Both the position numbers and the translations under genes were made by a program. From a bacterium (GTDB lineage Bacteria > Bacillota > Clostridia > Oscillospirales > Ruminococcaceae), in contig SFVK01000006.1 of the NCBI GenBank assembly GCA_004561545.1, positions 71,489-135,488 of the forward strand: a stretch of DNA of 64,000 nucleotides, given 5' to 3'. The notes under the pieces were generated by a model. That model saw nothing but the letters and a program-made list of their open reading frames with translations, had not been told where the DNA came from and searched no databases. Positions 43,946-53,439 of this stretch are shown here, piece after piece (the stretch's first letter is position 1; every line of letters begins with the position of its first letter).

Positions 43946-43969
43946 AGGATTCTAACGTAGATTCCTTTT
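43946..43969. terminator. Probable terminator between the XRE gene and the convergent three-gene operon
   Basis: AGGATTCTA/TAGATTCCT, a 9-bp stem with one mismatch and an ACG loop, followed by TTTT on the plus strand. A second overlapping AGAATC/GATTCT dyad lies just before it. It separates two convergent transcripts. Confidence 0.55.
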
Positions 43970-43986
43970 CAACGGGAAAGCCGGTA

Positions 43987-45687
43987 TTATTTGATCTTTT
44001 GTGTTGTATAGTTGTCCAGGTGCTTCCCGCAGGAACCGATGATGATTTTGTGGAGATTGCTGTCATAATAGAAATAAATCCGTAAAAGTTTATTGCTGGT
44101 AGGGGAGGACTCGCGGCTCTTGATATGGGCTTGGATATCAATGGTTTTTCCTTGGTATTCATCTGTATATTGGCGCATTAGGGCGGAATCTTTCCGGGTC
44201 ATGGTGCCTTCGCCACGAGCTAGACGAAAATTTGAGCTTTGATTGAATTCCTGCTCGACAGAGGCAACGGCATCATCTTCATACAAATCATACAGAAGAG
44301 TAGACATTTGATAAAGAGCATCCCACAAAATATCCACCCTTGTAGGACAATCCTTCAGGGAATTGAGCCCTCTCTTGGTAAAAGCAATCCGGTCGCCAAA
44401 ATGAGAAAGAAAATATTCTCCGATTTCCTCTGCAGTTTGCGGATATTTGGCAATATTTCGGACCTTGTTGAGCGCCTCTTCCCGCTTGTTCGACAGTGCG
44501 GCCGCGTCCCTGAAAGCATCTTCCTTTGCACGGGATTGGTTTAAATCTGATTTCAACTCATCGATTTTGGCAGCATATTGTTCACGCTCACATTTCCACT
44601 GAAACCGTTCGGCATCTATGGATTCCAGCTGCTGCTGCAAGGCTGTCTCCTTTTCAACGGCGGTGCCTAGAAGTTCATTTTCCACAAAATCCCGATACGC
44701 CTTTTTGCGTTCTTCCGCGGCTGCATCATCATTGAGTTGTCTGCAGTCTTCTGTACGGAACATCTTATCATAAAAGTGGACATCCTGCGCCAGGGCACGC
44801 CGGAGAATGTGATAGATTTCATCTCCCAATTCGGCAAGCATTCTGGCACTAATGTAGCGATGGCGGTAAGGATCATTGGAATCCTGGATATGTGGGTGAG
44901 CGGCATAGACGCGGATGGCACCAGAATAGCACCCGAAACTGGCGGGGGTGCAGAGCTGGTTCATTTCATGGGAAAACTCAATATCATTGGCGTAATAAAT
45001 CAAGGCATTTGGCCCCAGAAGGTTCATGAGTCTGTCCGGGTCTACCAGATTTTGGACTTCCCCGTCTTCCTCGCTCATTTTTCTGGGACTGATATAAATG
45101 ACAGGAACTTCACGGTTCTCGTCGCAGACGATTTTCCAGAAATCCGGAAAAGCCCCGGGCTTTAGCAGCTTGGCTTTCAGGTCAAGAGAATATCCTTCCA
45201 CGGTGCATTCAAGCGAATCATCTTTGACAAAAAGCTTGATGATTTTGGGAATGGATGGCTCCGGATGCTTCTCGCAAGGTCCGATAAAACCAGGCCTGTC
45301 ATTGTAGTAAATTACAATGCTGATGGTGGCCTGGTCGGTGGCCTGCTGTTCAAATCCTATTTCTGTTGTCCATTGACGCGGGGCACAGCCGTTTAGAGAA
45401 GGCCATGACTCGATAATTTTGCAGGCCCAGAAATGCATACCGTCATCCCGCTCATGGTGAACCGACTGAAGGTGCACAATCCCTTCTTCAGAGGTGATTT
45501 TTCCCCCGTATTTCAAGGAAGACCATCTGGAAGTGTCGTTGGGAATGGATTCCCCGTTGCGCCTCCATTTCGGAACCATCCAGATTCTGATTTTCTGGAC
45601 AAGAAGCCAAAGAAGATCATTGTCTGGACTTTTGGACTTGATTTGGAATTTCCCTTTGAAAAACAGTGTGGAATTCAAATCTATCAT
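43987..45687 (-). CDS. Unrecognised coiled-coil protein, third gene of the STAND-like operon
   Basis: A 566-aa soluble protein that I cannot assign. The N-terminal part (about 1-300) is mixed alpha/beta and has a distinct block, GCYSGAIRVYAAHPHIQDSNDPYRH cut here into its key parts: a GAIRVY strand and a DPYRHRY motif. Residues of about 315-420 form a long charged coiled coil. The C-terminal 35 residues read RIYFYYD...IIIGSCGKHL, a compact beta unit that ends the protein. I chose the ATG at 45687 because GGAGG lies 10 nt upstream, inside the longer frame. It follows the 373-aa gene after 116 nt. Codon use is more A+T-rich than in the backbone. It could be the effector or a target-sensing subunit; no nuclease motif is evident. 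Confidence 0.75.
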   Translation of the reverse strand: MIDLNSTLFFKGKFQIKSKSPDNDLLWLLVQKIRIWMVPKWRRNGESIPNDTSRWSSLKYGGKITSEEGIVHLQSVHHERDDGMHFWACKIIESWPSLNGCAPRQWTTEIGFEQQATDQATISIVIYYNDRPGFIGPCEKHPEPSIPKIIKLFVKDDSLECTVEGYSLDLKAKLLKPGAFPDFWKIVCDENREVPVIYISPRKMSEEDGEVQNLVDPDRLMNLLGPNALIYYANDIEFSHEMNQLCTPASFGCYSGAIRVYAAHPHIQDSNDPYRHRYISARMLAELGDEIYHILRRALAQDVHFYDKMFRTEDCRQLNDDAAAEERKKAYRDFVENELLGTAVEKETALQQQLESIDAERFQWKCEREQYAAKIDELKSDLNQSRAKEDAFRDAAALSNKREEALNKVRNIAKYPQTAEEIGEYFLSHFGDRIAFTKRGLNSLKDCPTRVDILWDALYQMSTLLYDLYEDDAVASVEQEFNQSSNFRLARGEGTMTRKDSALMRQYTDEYQGKTIDIQAHIKSRESSPTSNKLLRIYFYYDSNLHKIIIGSCGKHLDNYTTQKIK

Positions 45688-45803
45688 AAATAATAGTCCT
45701 CCAACTATCAAAGTGCCATTCTAGGCTGGCATGCTTTTGAAACGGTATCATAAAAGGAAAGTTGAGATCTTTTAGAGGCCAGCTGTATTCGTTACATATG
45801 ATC

Positions 45804-46925
45804 CTAATCCAGCAGCAGTGCAATCTCCTGTAAGGAGCAGCAGGTGGAATGTGCCAGTTTGTTGCGGCAGGTACGAAGAAATTGAACGCGGTTCCGCACA
45901 GAATTGTCTGGGAGGCAAAGCTGGTTGGACTGTAGAAGATAGAAAAGCGTTCCCAGTTCCACGTCCATCAAATCCGTTATTGGCTCACCATACTGTAAGA
46001 TTTCTCTCGTGTCCAGCAAGTGCTGGATCTCTTTGCGCCAGGTTCCAATTATTTGAATCCGTCCCATTTCGATGATGGGAAATACCGTCTGCATCTGGGT
46101 CTTCCAGACACGGTAGCTGATCACATCCTGCCGGCCGCTTCTACAGTAATGGAAAATATGATTAGAGGATTCATCGCGTCCGCGGCGGGAAAACTCGGGA
46201 AGCGCGGCGAGTTCCTGGAGCCCATCCCAGATACAGGTTGTCCGAAAATCCATTTTGTGCAGCAATCTGCACGAAACCTCTGCGTCGGCGTCACAGACAT
46301 TGGCCAGCAGAGAGGCAATATACCCTTTCCAGACGCTGGTAAGGGAACGGCTTTCTCCCAAAATAACCAGGTTGAACAGTTGGACATCGTAACTGCTGAT
46401 GTAGTCGGAAAACGGAATGAACCGCAGATTGGACGCATTGAAAGAAGGGAGCGTTTCAGGGACTTCCAATACAAAAAGGCCCTCCTGGACAGTATTTGAA
46501 GGGAACTGATGACAAAACTGGATCCATTGATTGGCAGATTCACTGTCGAGCCCGTTGATCCAGATGATACGGTTTTTCAGCACATGATAGGCGCTCAGAT
46601 AGGTCTGAATGGTTGTTTTTCCTTTCTCACGGTAGCCTTTGCTGACGGCAGAGGGAGCAAAGCGGTTTAACAGAAACCGGCCAGGAAGCAGGTGATCGAG
46701 ATTGTCATCCACATTGTCAATGGATTCGAGAACAACATCGGAATTATCAATCCGGCTACGGAGATCCTGTTGAATGGCGCTGCGCATGGAATGGCGCCAG
46801 GGCAGGTCTGGCGGAACCTGCAGCACCACGCTCCGGTTTTCCTGCAGAGCAGAGGAAACGCTTGTTACAAGGGCGTGAGGCCCTGTGACATTTTGCCACC
46901 AAAATTCTTCCCAGGAAATATTCAT
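45804..46925 (-). CDS. Unrecognised protein with C-terminal HEPN-like RNKLAH motif
   Basis: A 373-aa soluble protein. The N-terminal half looks like a decayed ATPase fold: SVVLQVPPDLPWR at about residues 32-44, where a Walker A would be expected, but without GKS/T, then a hydrophobic NRIIWINGL strand where a Walker B would be and LFNLVILGE later. The C-terminus ends in R354-N-K-L-A-H359, an Rx4H motif as in HEPN ribonucleases and related non-catalytic HEPN domains. Its ATG overlaps the stop of the 1796-aa gene as ATGA, so the two proteins are coupled and probably form a complex. Confidence 0.7.
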   Translation of the reverse strand: MNISWEEFWWQNVTGPHALVTSVSSALQENRSVVLQVPPDLPWRHSMRSAIQQDLRSRIDNSDVVLESIDNVDDNLDHLLPGRFLLNRFAPSAVSKGYREKGKTTIQTYLSAYHVLKNRIIWINGLDSESANQWIQFCHQFPSNTVQEGLFVLEVPETLPSFNASNLRFIPFSDYISSYDVQLFNLVILGESRSLTSVWKGYIASLLANVCDADAEVSCRLLHKMDFRTTCIWDGLQELAALPEFSRRGRDESSNHIFHYCRSGRQDVISYRVWKTQMQTVFPIIEMGRIQIIGTWRKEIQHLLDTREILQYGEPITDLMDVELGTLFYLLQSNQLCLPDNSVRNRVQFLRTCRNKLAHSTCCSLQEIALLLD

Positions 46926-49900
46926 GCCTCATCAGCCTCCTTACTTGGGTTGGCAGCATTAGATTCGATATCTCGCTCCAAAGCATCAAAATTTTCGCCG
47001 ATGATATCCACAAACATACTGCGGCGAAGGCGGTAGACATGACTGGCAGGCTGACTGAGAATGCCCATTTCAACCATTTCATCCAAGAGTGTGATGAAGC
47101 TCTCCTCCGTTTCATGTTCCAGGCAGCGGATGTCATAAAGTGAGGCGATTTCACGAATCTCGAAAACTTTGAAACCCATCCAATTACTGGAGGCGTCATT
47201 GATGGTGTTTAAATGGTACAGTACAGTGATGCAGCGGGCAATCATAAAATAGCGGGGGTCGAGTTCCAGGGACCAGCGGAACTTTTCTTTGATGCTTCGA
47301 TTCAAGTCAGCGGAATTCATGACGGCACCCAGCTGATCGTCCTGCAGAGTGAAGGGCGGGTTACCGTCCGCGGCATGATAGTATTTGGAATACTGCGCAT
47401 TCAGCGTCTCAACAAGCATATAGCCAAAGAACTGGAGAATACCAGGGTAGTAGTTGGTGTTGGCCAGAATCGTCTCCAGATGGGGATACCGGTCAATTTG
47501 AAATCCTAAATAGGAAAGCGGGCGCGACAACAGCTGAAGGGCGTCCGTGGGGGAAAGGGGCTTGATGCACAGGGGGGTTCCCAGCTGCCCGAAAATACCA
47601 TTGTCTTTTGTGGCATTTTTTGCGCGGCAGACATTGTGTAGGCCGGTGAGCACAAATTTGAAATTGTTCCTGGTTTCGCGCCGCAAATTGACAAAGGGCT
47701 GGAGCTGATCGTATTTGTTATCAGCAATGGCAGCCAAGAAACTGTCCGCCTCGTCAATCAGCAGAAGGAGGGCGGCGATACGGCCACTTTGAAACAGCTT
47801 GCTCAGATGCAGACAAAGGCTTTTGATAGAGTCGCAGGCAGGCAGAGGAATTTTTCCGTCTGTTTTGCGTACAATTTCCGAAGTGATGGTGGAAATGACG
47901 TCAGCTTCTGTTTTTTGACGGACAATGCAGGTATAAACAGCAAATTCTTTTTTATCCGGTTTCATAAAAAGATTTTCTGCACGTTCCAGCAAGGCGGTTT
48001 TGCCCAGCTGCCGGCCGCCATAGACCACACAGGCACCACCCATATCCATAATGGAAGAAAGCTCTTTGGTCCGGCCGAAAAACATTTCATCGGCGGTGGC
48101 ACCGGCATCCCGCACAAAAGGCTGGTAGCTGGTATACGGCAGGGTGCATTTCAACAATGCTGGCAGGCGTTCGGTTTCTTGCTGCATGGCCAGGTAGAGG
48201 AACAAAACCTGGTCAATCAAAAGAAAAGAATTCTGCATGGAGGTCTTCGTATGGAAGTACTCGCCCACCATCCGGCGGTAAGAAATATCCAGAGGCCGGT
48301 CGATCAGCACGATGGAGAGCTGACGCAAATTCAAAGAACTGATCGTATCTATCAGCTGTCGCTCGGTGAAATTCCCGTACAGGATGACGACATGGAGAGG
48401 AGATTTGATCTGTGTACCAAAAGCGGCGATAGGGTGGCGATAATCGGGCATTCCTTTCGGCGTAGGACGGACCGTGAGCAAAAAGCTATCTTCCTTGCTG
48501 TCAGAGTTTGACTTGGTGTTCTGGACATCAAGGCCAAGATTCCGGAAGAGCGAACAGATTTGTTCTGGTGAGGAAGCCCCTTTGCGTGAGGGCCAGCATT
48601 GCAACAGGTTCCGGCTGTCTTCCCGCTGGCGGGAAGTCCAGTCTTTGGGCTGATGACGTTCAATGTAAGCCCAGCCGAAATTCTTTAAGGATGATCCGGT
48701 AGACCGCTTGCATGCTTGGAACAAAGAGTCAGCGGAATGAAGAAATTCACTGAAATAATCCCTGTCTTGCAGACTAGGGTCAAACGCACCGGTAAATTCT
48801 TGGTCACCGTTTTCAAAACGTGTCAGATATTCTTCGGCAACAGCAAAGTTGCGGTCTGTTTCCAAAAGGTGATCAGCTGCTTGCAGCAGGGGGGACTGCG
48901 CATTGGATGCAAGTGCAGTATTGAGCCGCTTGCGCAAGCTGGACTGGCGGATGGACGCAGATACGGTGATTTGCCGCTCCAAAGCTTTCAGAAACTGTCT
49001 CCAGCAGGCAAAGTCCATCCGTTCAAAGAAAGCCGTTTTGTACTGTTCCATAATGCCGGCCAGCGTTTCTTTTTCTGCTTCATTGATCTGATTATAGGTG
49101 TAGGAAAGCTCCAGCGTTTCGCGGAACCGTATGGTGCGTTCTTCGGCGGAATCCGTGGCTTCCTTGCTCTGCTCTTCCGAAATGATATAATCTTCGTCCT
49201 TACTGTTCAGGAAGAGTCCCAGCAATGCCAGCTGATGCAGGTTGTCCTTCAGATTTCCGTCATCCGAGGGATCCAGGGTATCCCCCAGAATATCCGCTTT
49301 GATCTCATCCACCGGACGCTTGGCGGTGTTGATATGACGTGCCACGTTCCGCCAGGGTTCGTAAAAACGGATGTCGGCAAATTTGGGGTCCAGCCAGGGC
49401 GTACCATCATCGTTGAGGCTGATAACCCCACTGTACAGAAGGTCCGAATAGGTGTCAAACGGATTCCCTTGGCCGGAAAGATAGTCCTGCATGGAAGACA
49501 GCATCCAGGACAAAATGTTGGTATTGGGCTTTTTCCCGAAGGACATGTCTTTTTGCAAGGAAGAAATGATCTTCAGGATATCTTCTTTCAAGCTTTTCAG
49601 CCGGGAAAGGTTTCCTTTCTTCGAGATATTATTGACGTGTTCAATCCAGGAAAGCATCAGTTCAATGCGGATATGGAATTGACGCAGCGCAAGTTCGCGG
49701 GCATCGTATTCCAACCGGAACTTCTTTTTTGTATTGACATTATCCCATTCATCATTCAGGCACTGCTCCAACTTGGCATCATTGAGAAGCCAGGTACTCC
49801 CTTGCTTGTCACAATAGGCATCCAGCACCAGTTCGACGTATTGAATATCGCTGTCATCAAAGGAAGACTTTGAAATAATTCCCATGCAGGTGTGCAGGTC

Positions 49901-52312
49901 GCTGCCGGCACCAAAACAGGCATTGTAAAGGATGGGCAATGCACGAATCCGTGTCTTGGGGGGCTGGTACGTCAGGTATTGTTTTGCCTGCACACGCAAT
50001 TTGCTGAGGTATGCTTCACTTTCAGACTGACTGCCCAAAGAAGCGATTATAGAAGGTGTAAAGCCAACGGGGGAAATATCGCCCAATTCTATAAACTTGT
50101 TGAACAAAGGCTTAAAGGAAGGAAAATCAGGAAAGTAAACCTCGTAATTGTCAAAAAAATTATGTACCTGATCTCTCAAGCCGTAGTCATAAGGGTTGGT
50201 GGGCAGCATGATGGCGGAAATGTAGGCAGCCAGGAGGAGCGCGTTATTTCGTTCCATATTGCTTTGACCGCCCGCAAAAGCCGCCATCAACTTTTCGGAG
50301 GTGTAAGAAAGATCTTCCAGCATGAGGCCGGAAGCAAAACGCAGCTGCTGGGAAAGCTGCAAGCTTTTGGGGCGGTCTTTCTCCAGCCCGGCACCATAGG
50401 CCAACAAAACGGAATTGACCACCGCGGATTTCAGGGAATCCTTTGTGAAGGCCGGCTGGTTCAGGATCCGCAGGATCAAACGGCAGAATGTTTCATCGGA
50501 GGGAGTGTCGACCGCGTCGGGAAGTTCCTGCAAAGACAAGCTTTCCGTTGCTGAGGCTTTTCCCTCAGCAGAAACAGTGGGCTGCTGCTCAGCGGCTTCA
50601 ACCGCAGAAGAAATGGGCGTATTATCAGGAACCTCCTGTGCATCACCAGCTGCCTGGGAAGCAGGATCCGTGCCGGTGGGAATGCCGGAAACGGTAGGCT
50701 CGTCAGGAACAGGATCGTCCGGGAAATTCTCCGGCGGCAAAGAGGGCACAGCAGCCGGCTTTTTAAAACACTGAAGCCCTTCTTGATCGAGAACAAAGAC
50801 AGTATCAAACCGTTGCAAAATCTCATCGGATAAAGAGACAGCATCCCCGACCAGCAAAAGGTTGGGGGAACAGAGCGAATCGGCCGACTCTGCCAGGGGG
50901 TACGAAACAAGGCAACAAGAAAACGTTTGATCCTCAAAAGGGACCAGAATTTGGTAAGAGGTGTTATTCCAGCGGATGGAATGCACGATCTTCTGGTATT
51001 GGTCATGATTCAGCAGCTTCCGCATGGTATACAGATATTGCAAAAGCTGCTCATTGAGCACAAGAGCTTCTTCCAACACCGACAAGGACGCACCCTGGTC
51101 AAGCGCAACCTGGTATTTTCCCAGAGAAACACACCAGAAGGGTTTGTTCTGTGTGTTGCGAAGCTGAATGATGCTTTCCTTGCGCATACACGCTTGGCAA
51201 TAGTTGGACAGACAATAGACAACCCGGTCTTCGCCATTGAAGCTGTATCCAAAACGAAGTAGGTATCCCTTGTTGACGAGTAATGTTACAGCGGTTTCAA
51301 TTTGAGTTAAGTTCTTTTCGGTCTCGTCAAAGGCATCCAGGCATACACACACCAAATACAGTTGATGTGCAGTGAGGATTCCCATGTTTGTGAAAATGGG
51401 TACTATTATTTGGATATCGCGCTGGGCCTTCGCAAGCCGGGTAATTTCTTTCTTAAAGGCTGAGGCACTAATGGAGCCTTTTTGCGGGTGGTTGGTGGGC
51501 TTGATGGCTGTATTGGCGATGGTGTTATCACCGGAAGGAACGACATCTGTATCCTCACCGGTATCCGAAAGGCCACCCTTTTTCGGGGCGTCAGGCGACA
51601 CAGCATCCGGATGGGCAGGATTTGCAACCTCAGCTGAGGTGGAATCAGCCAGGGAAGGCGCTTGTTTCTCTACCTCGACTGAAGAAGATACGGCCGGGGG
51701 AACATCGGTATTTTGAGAAGAGGAACCAAGATAATAATTGCCGGATGCCAGGCCCAACTGTACAATGGGAGGGTAATTCTTGCCGATATTCATCAGCAGG
51801 TCAATGCCGTCAGGCGTTTGGCTGACATTTTTCATTTTCAAAGCGGCCAAAAAGGTCTCCGGGGCCTCGGTCTCCGGCAGAATTTCATGGATGTTTGTTT
51901 CATCAATCTGATGCAGTAATTCCGCTGCCTTTTCCTGGAAGGGACGCAATCCTTCGGTGTACTCAGCCAGCATGGATTCTACATGGATAAACTGGTTCAA
52001 TATTTCTTTTGCATATTCGACCTGCTCATGAACTTTACGGGATTGGCTGTCAACAGCGGCATCAACCAGCGCAGAAACACTGCTGCCCAAGGGAGGAAGA
52101 GCTTCCGGAATGGTCAACTCCTCAGCTGCGGTGAAAATTCCATTATATTGATTGCGTAAATCGGCAATATCGGTGTTGAAGGCAGACAGAGCAGTTTCTG
52201 TGGGAACTCTACCTTCGGAGACTGTCTGAAGCAAAGTGTAGGCCTGCTCTTTTACCTGATCTGCTTTCTGATGGAAAAGATCTAACAGGGAATTTAATTC
52301 CGGGATGTTCAT
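46922..52312 (-). CDS. Giant STAND-like ATPase, first gene of an unrecognised three-gene operon
   Basis: A 1796-aa soluble protein. A helical, coiled-coil-like N-terminus (about 1-160) is followed by a Ser/Pro/Asp-rich linker, a small winged-helix-like region, a second low-complexity linker (about 530-620), and about 700 residues of helical repeats. The C-terminal NTPase has an entry motif MFFGRTKEL, Walker A GGRQLGKT (1432-1439), Walker B LLLLIDEAD (D1520, E1521), and a sensor-like FKFVLTGLHNV; a winged-helix segment follows. Placing the P-loop at the C-terminus after a long helical part is unlike classic Avs proteins, in which the sensor follows the ATPase. The ATG at 52312 is preceded by AGGGAGAGG and by its own promoter. 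A role in phage defence is inferred from location only. Confidence 0.8.
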   Translation of the reverse strand: MNIPELNSLLDLFHQKADQVKEQAYTLLQTVSEGRVPTETALSAFNTDIADLRNQYNGIFTAAEELTIPEALPPLGSSVSALVDAAVDSQSRKVHEQVEYAKEILNQFIHVESMLAEYTEGLRPFQEKAAELLHQIDETNIHEILPETEAPETFLAALKMKNVSQTPDGIDLLMNIGKNYPPIVQLGLASGNYYLGSSSQNTDVPPAVSSSVEVEKQAPSLADSTSAEVANPAHPDAVSPDAPKKGGLSDTGEDTDVVPSGDNTIANTAIKPTNHPQKGSISASAFKKEITRLAKAQRDIQIIVPIFTNMGILTAHQLYLVCVCLDAFDETEKNLTQIETAVTLLVNKGYLLRFGYSFNGEDRVVYCLSNYCQACMRKESIIQLRNTQNKPFWCVSLGKYQVALDQGASLSVLEEALVLNEQLLQYLYTMRKLLNHDQYQKIVHSIRWNNTSYQILVPFEDQTFSCCLVSYPLAESADSLCSPNLLLVGDAVSLSDEILQRFDTVFVLDQEGLQCFKKPAAVPSLPPENFPDDPVPDEPTVSGIPTGTDPASQAAGDAQEVPDNTPISSAVEAAEQQPTVSAEGKASATESLSLQELPDAVDTPSDETFCRLILRILNQPAFTKDSLKSAVVNSVLLAYGAGLEKDRPKSLQLSQQLRFASGLMLEDLSYTSEKLMAAFAGGQSNMERNNALLLAAYISAIMLPTNPYDYGLRDQVHNFFDNYEVYFPDFPSFKPLFNKFIELGDISPVGFTPSIIASLGSQSESEAYLSKLRVQAKQYLTYQPPKTRIRALPILYNACFGAGSDLHTCMGIISKSSFDDSDIQYVELVLDAYCDKQGSTWLLNDAKLEQCLNDEWDNVNTKKKFRLEYDARELALRQFHIRIELMLSWIEHVNNISKKGNLSRLKSLKEDILKIISSLQKDMSFGKKPNTNILSWMLSSMQDYLSGQGNPFDTYSDLLYSGVISLNDDGTPWLDPKFADIRFYEPWRNVARHINTAKRPVDEIKADILGDTLDPSDDGNLKDNLHQLALLGLFLNSKDEDYIISEEQSKEATDSAEERTIRFRETLELSYTYNQINEAEKETLAGIMEQYKTAFFERMDFACWRQFLKALERQITVSASIRQSSLRKRLNTALASNAQSPLLQAADHLLETDRNFAVAEEYLTRFENGDQEFTGAFDPSLQDRDYFSEFLHSADSLFQACKRSTGSSLKNFGWAYIERHQPKDWTSRQREDSRNLLQCWPSRKGASSPEQICSLFRNLGLDVQNTKSNSDSKEDSFLLTVRPTPKGMPDYRHPIAAFGTQIKSPLHVVILYGNFTERQLIDTISSLNLRQLSIVLIDRPLDISYRRMVGEYFHTKTSMQNSFLLIDQVLFLYLAMQQETERLPALLKCTLPYTSYQPFVRDAGATADEMFFGRTKELSSIMDMGGACVVYGGRQLGKTALLERAENLFMKPDKKEFAVYTCIVRQKTEADVISTITSEIVRKTDGKIPLPACDSIKSLCLHLSKLFQSGRIAALLLLIDEADSFLAAIADNKYDQLQPFVNLRRETRNNFKFVLTGLHNVCRAKNATKDNGIFGQLGTPLCIKPLSPTDALQLLSRPLSYLGFQIDRYPHLETILANTNYYPGILQFFGYMLVETLNAQYSKYYHAADGNPPFTLQDDQLGAVMNSADLNRSIKEKFRWSLELDPRYFMIARCITVLYHLNTINDASSNWMGFKVFEIREIASLYDIRCLEHETEESFITLLDEMVEMGILSQPASHVYRLRRSMFVDIIGENFDALERDIESNAANPSKEADEA

Positions 52313-52367
52313 TATAGTCCTCTCCCTTTTTGGTAATGCAATTATCCTGTCGACAAAATATATTGTT

Positions 52368-52396
52368 ATTGTATATTTTTTGACACATTTCGTCAA
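52368..52396 (-). promoter_or_regulatory. Promoter of the STAND-like three-gene operon
   Basis: On the minus strand TTGACG, a 17-nt spacer and TACAAT, 56 nt upstream of the start. An inverted repeat TTGAC/GTCAA (7-nt gap) covers the -35 box and could be an operator. Confidence 0.8.
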
Positions 52397-52621
52397 TCTT
52401 TTTGTACGAAGTGTGAAAAGAAGGGAGGAAAACGAAAAATAATGTATTTAGGGTGAAGTATTCCGTTTGTTTTTTAGCAATCAAGGGGAAAAAGAAAATA
52501 TGGCCAAGTCCGGTTCCGGATTGCGCCAAAAACAGACTTGGTAGTGTTTGCGGTGCCCCCAAATTCCTGGAAGCCAACTGTAGCTTATCCGTTACAAAAA
52601 TCCCGATAAAAAATCTATAAA
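52397..52621. other. A+T-rich intergenic region without a recognised gene
   Basis: Lies between the STAND-like operon promoter and the terminator of the restriction-modification operon. Long frames crossing it are low-complexity and Phe/Leu-rich and overlap real genes. I see nothing else in it. Confidence 0.5.
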
Positions 52622-52658
52622 CAAAAAGCGGAAGGTGGAGCTTACCTTCCGCTTTTGT
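52622..52658. terminator. Terminator of the type I restriction-modification operon
   Basis: A 13-bp stem AAAAGCGGAAGGT/ACCTTCCGCTTTT with a 7-nt loop. The T run is on the minus strand, 44 nt after the peptidase stop; it can work on both strands. Confidence 0.88.
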
Positions 52659-52702
52659 ATAATTTGAATATTCTGAGTTCTCTTCTAATAGCACGATGCC
52701 AC

Positions 52703-53434
52703 TTAGAGCCACAAAATGCAATTCTTTTCAAGCTCGGTTTTTCGCTCTTTCCAGTCCGGCATGAACATGGTAAGAAAGGCGTAGAACTGTTTGGAGTGAT
52801 TGGGATGAACCAGGTGACATAGCTCATGAACAACCACATAGTCAATACAATTTCTGGGGGCTTCCAACAATTGCTTATTCAGCGTAATGATCTGCTTTTT
52901 CGGAAGACAGGAACCCCAACGGGTTTCCATGGAACGGATACGAAGCTGCGGTTTTGCCACACCATATTTTTGAAAAGGCGGATAGGCCTGATCTAAAACT
53001 TCACGAAAGATCGCTTCACATTGACGGTCCAAGTATCGGGTAACCAATCGTTGCTTTTTGCTGAAGTCTGTGGTGTCTTTGACGTTCAGAAACAGATAAA
53101 CGCCATCCGTATATACGGTTTCTTTTGCGGCAGAAGCAACTTTCAGGCGCAAACCACGCCCCAGAAAATAGAAGGTTTCTCCACTGACATACTGTTTGGG
53201 CTGGGGAGAATATCGAGCAATTTCAGCAAACTTATCCTGTGCGGCAAAGATATAGGAGGCTTTGCTCAGAATAAACGAATCGATCTCTGAAGCGGGAACA
53301 TTGGGATTGGCGGAAAGAAATACACGGCCATCTTTATGAATTCGGAGATTCAGGTTTTTAACAGGTTTTTGTTCCAGAAGATAGGAAATCTCCCGGTTTT
53401 CACAGCGCACATGTCGCATCATCTCAGAGGCCAT
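52703..53434 (-). CDS. M48-type (YgjP/SprT-like) zinc metallopeptidase of the RM operon
   Basis: A 243-aa protein of the DUF45/YgjP-like family. The zinc site is VVHELCHLVHPNHSKQFY (HExxH plus downstream His), and the N-terminal domain has beta strands such as LNLRIHKDGRVFLSANP. These genes often follow hsdR in type I systems, but their role is unclear; proteolytic control of HsdR is one idea. It starts 5 nt after hsdR and is the last gene of the operon. Confidence 0.88.
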   Translation of the reverse strand: MASEMMRHVRCENREISYLLEQKPVKNLNLRIHKDGRVFLSANPNVPASEIDSFILSKASYIFAAQDKFAEIARYSPQPKQYVSGETFYFLGRGLRLKVASAAKETVYTDGVYLFLNVKDTTDFSKKQRLVTRYLDRQCEAIFREVLDQAYPPFQKYGVAKPQLRIRSMETRWGSCLPKKQIITLNKQLLEAPRNCIDYVVVHELCHLVHPNHSKQFYAFLTMFMPDWKERKTELEKNCILWL

Positions 53435-53439
53435 CTTTG

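Noticed and set aside
43987..52312. Assigning the three-gene operon to a named defence system such as Avs, Druantia, Zorya or BREX
   Set aside because: Avs proteins have the sensor repeats after the ATPase, not before it; Druantia, Zorya and BREX need hallmark genes (DruE-type helicase, ZorAB, PglX/BrxC/PglZ) that are not present.
52209..52721. A 170-aa minus-strand frame upstream of the giant ATPase
   Set aside because: It crosses the RM terminator and the ATPase promoter, is rich in Phe and Leu without domain, and overlaps the ATPase start in another frame.
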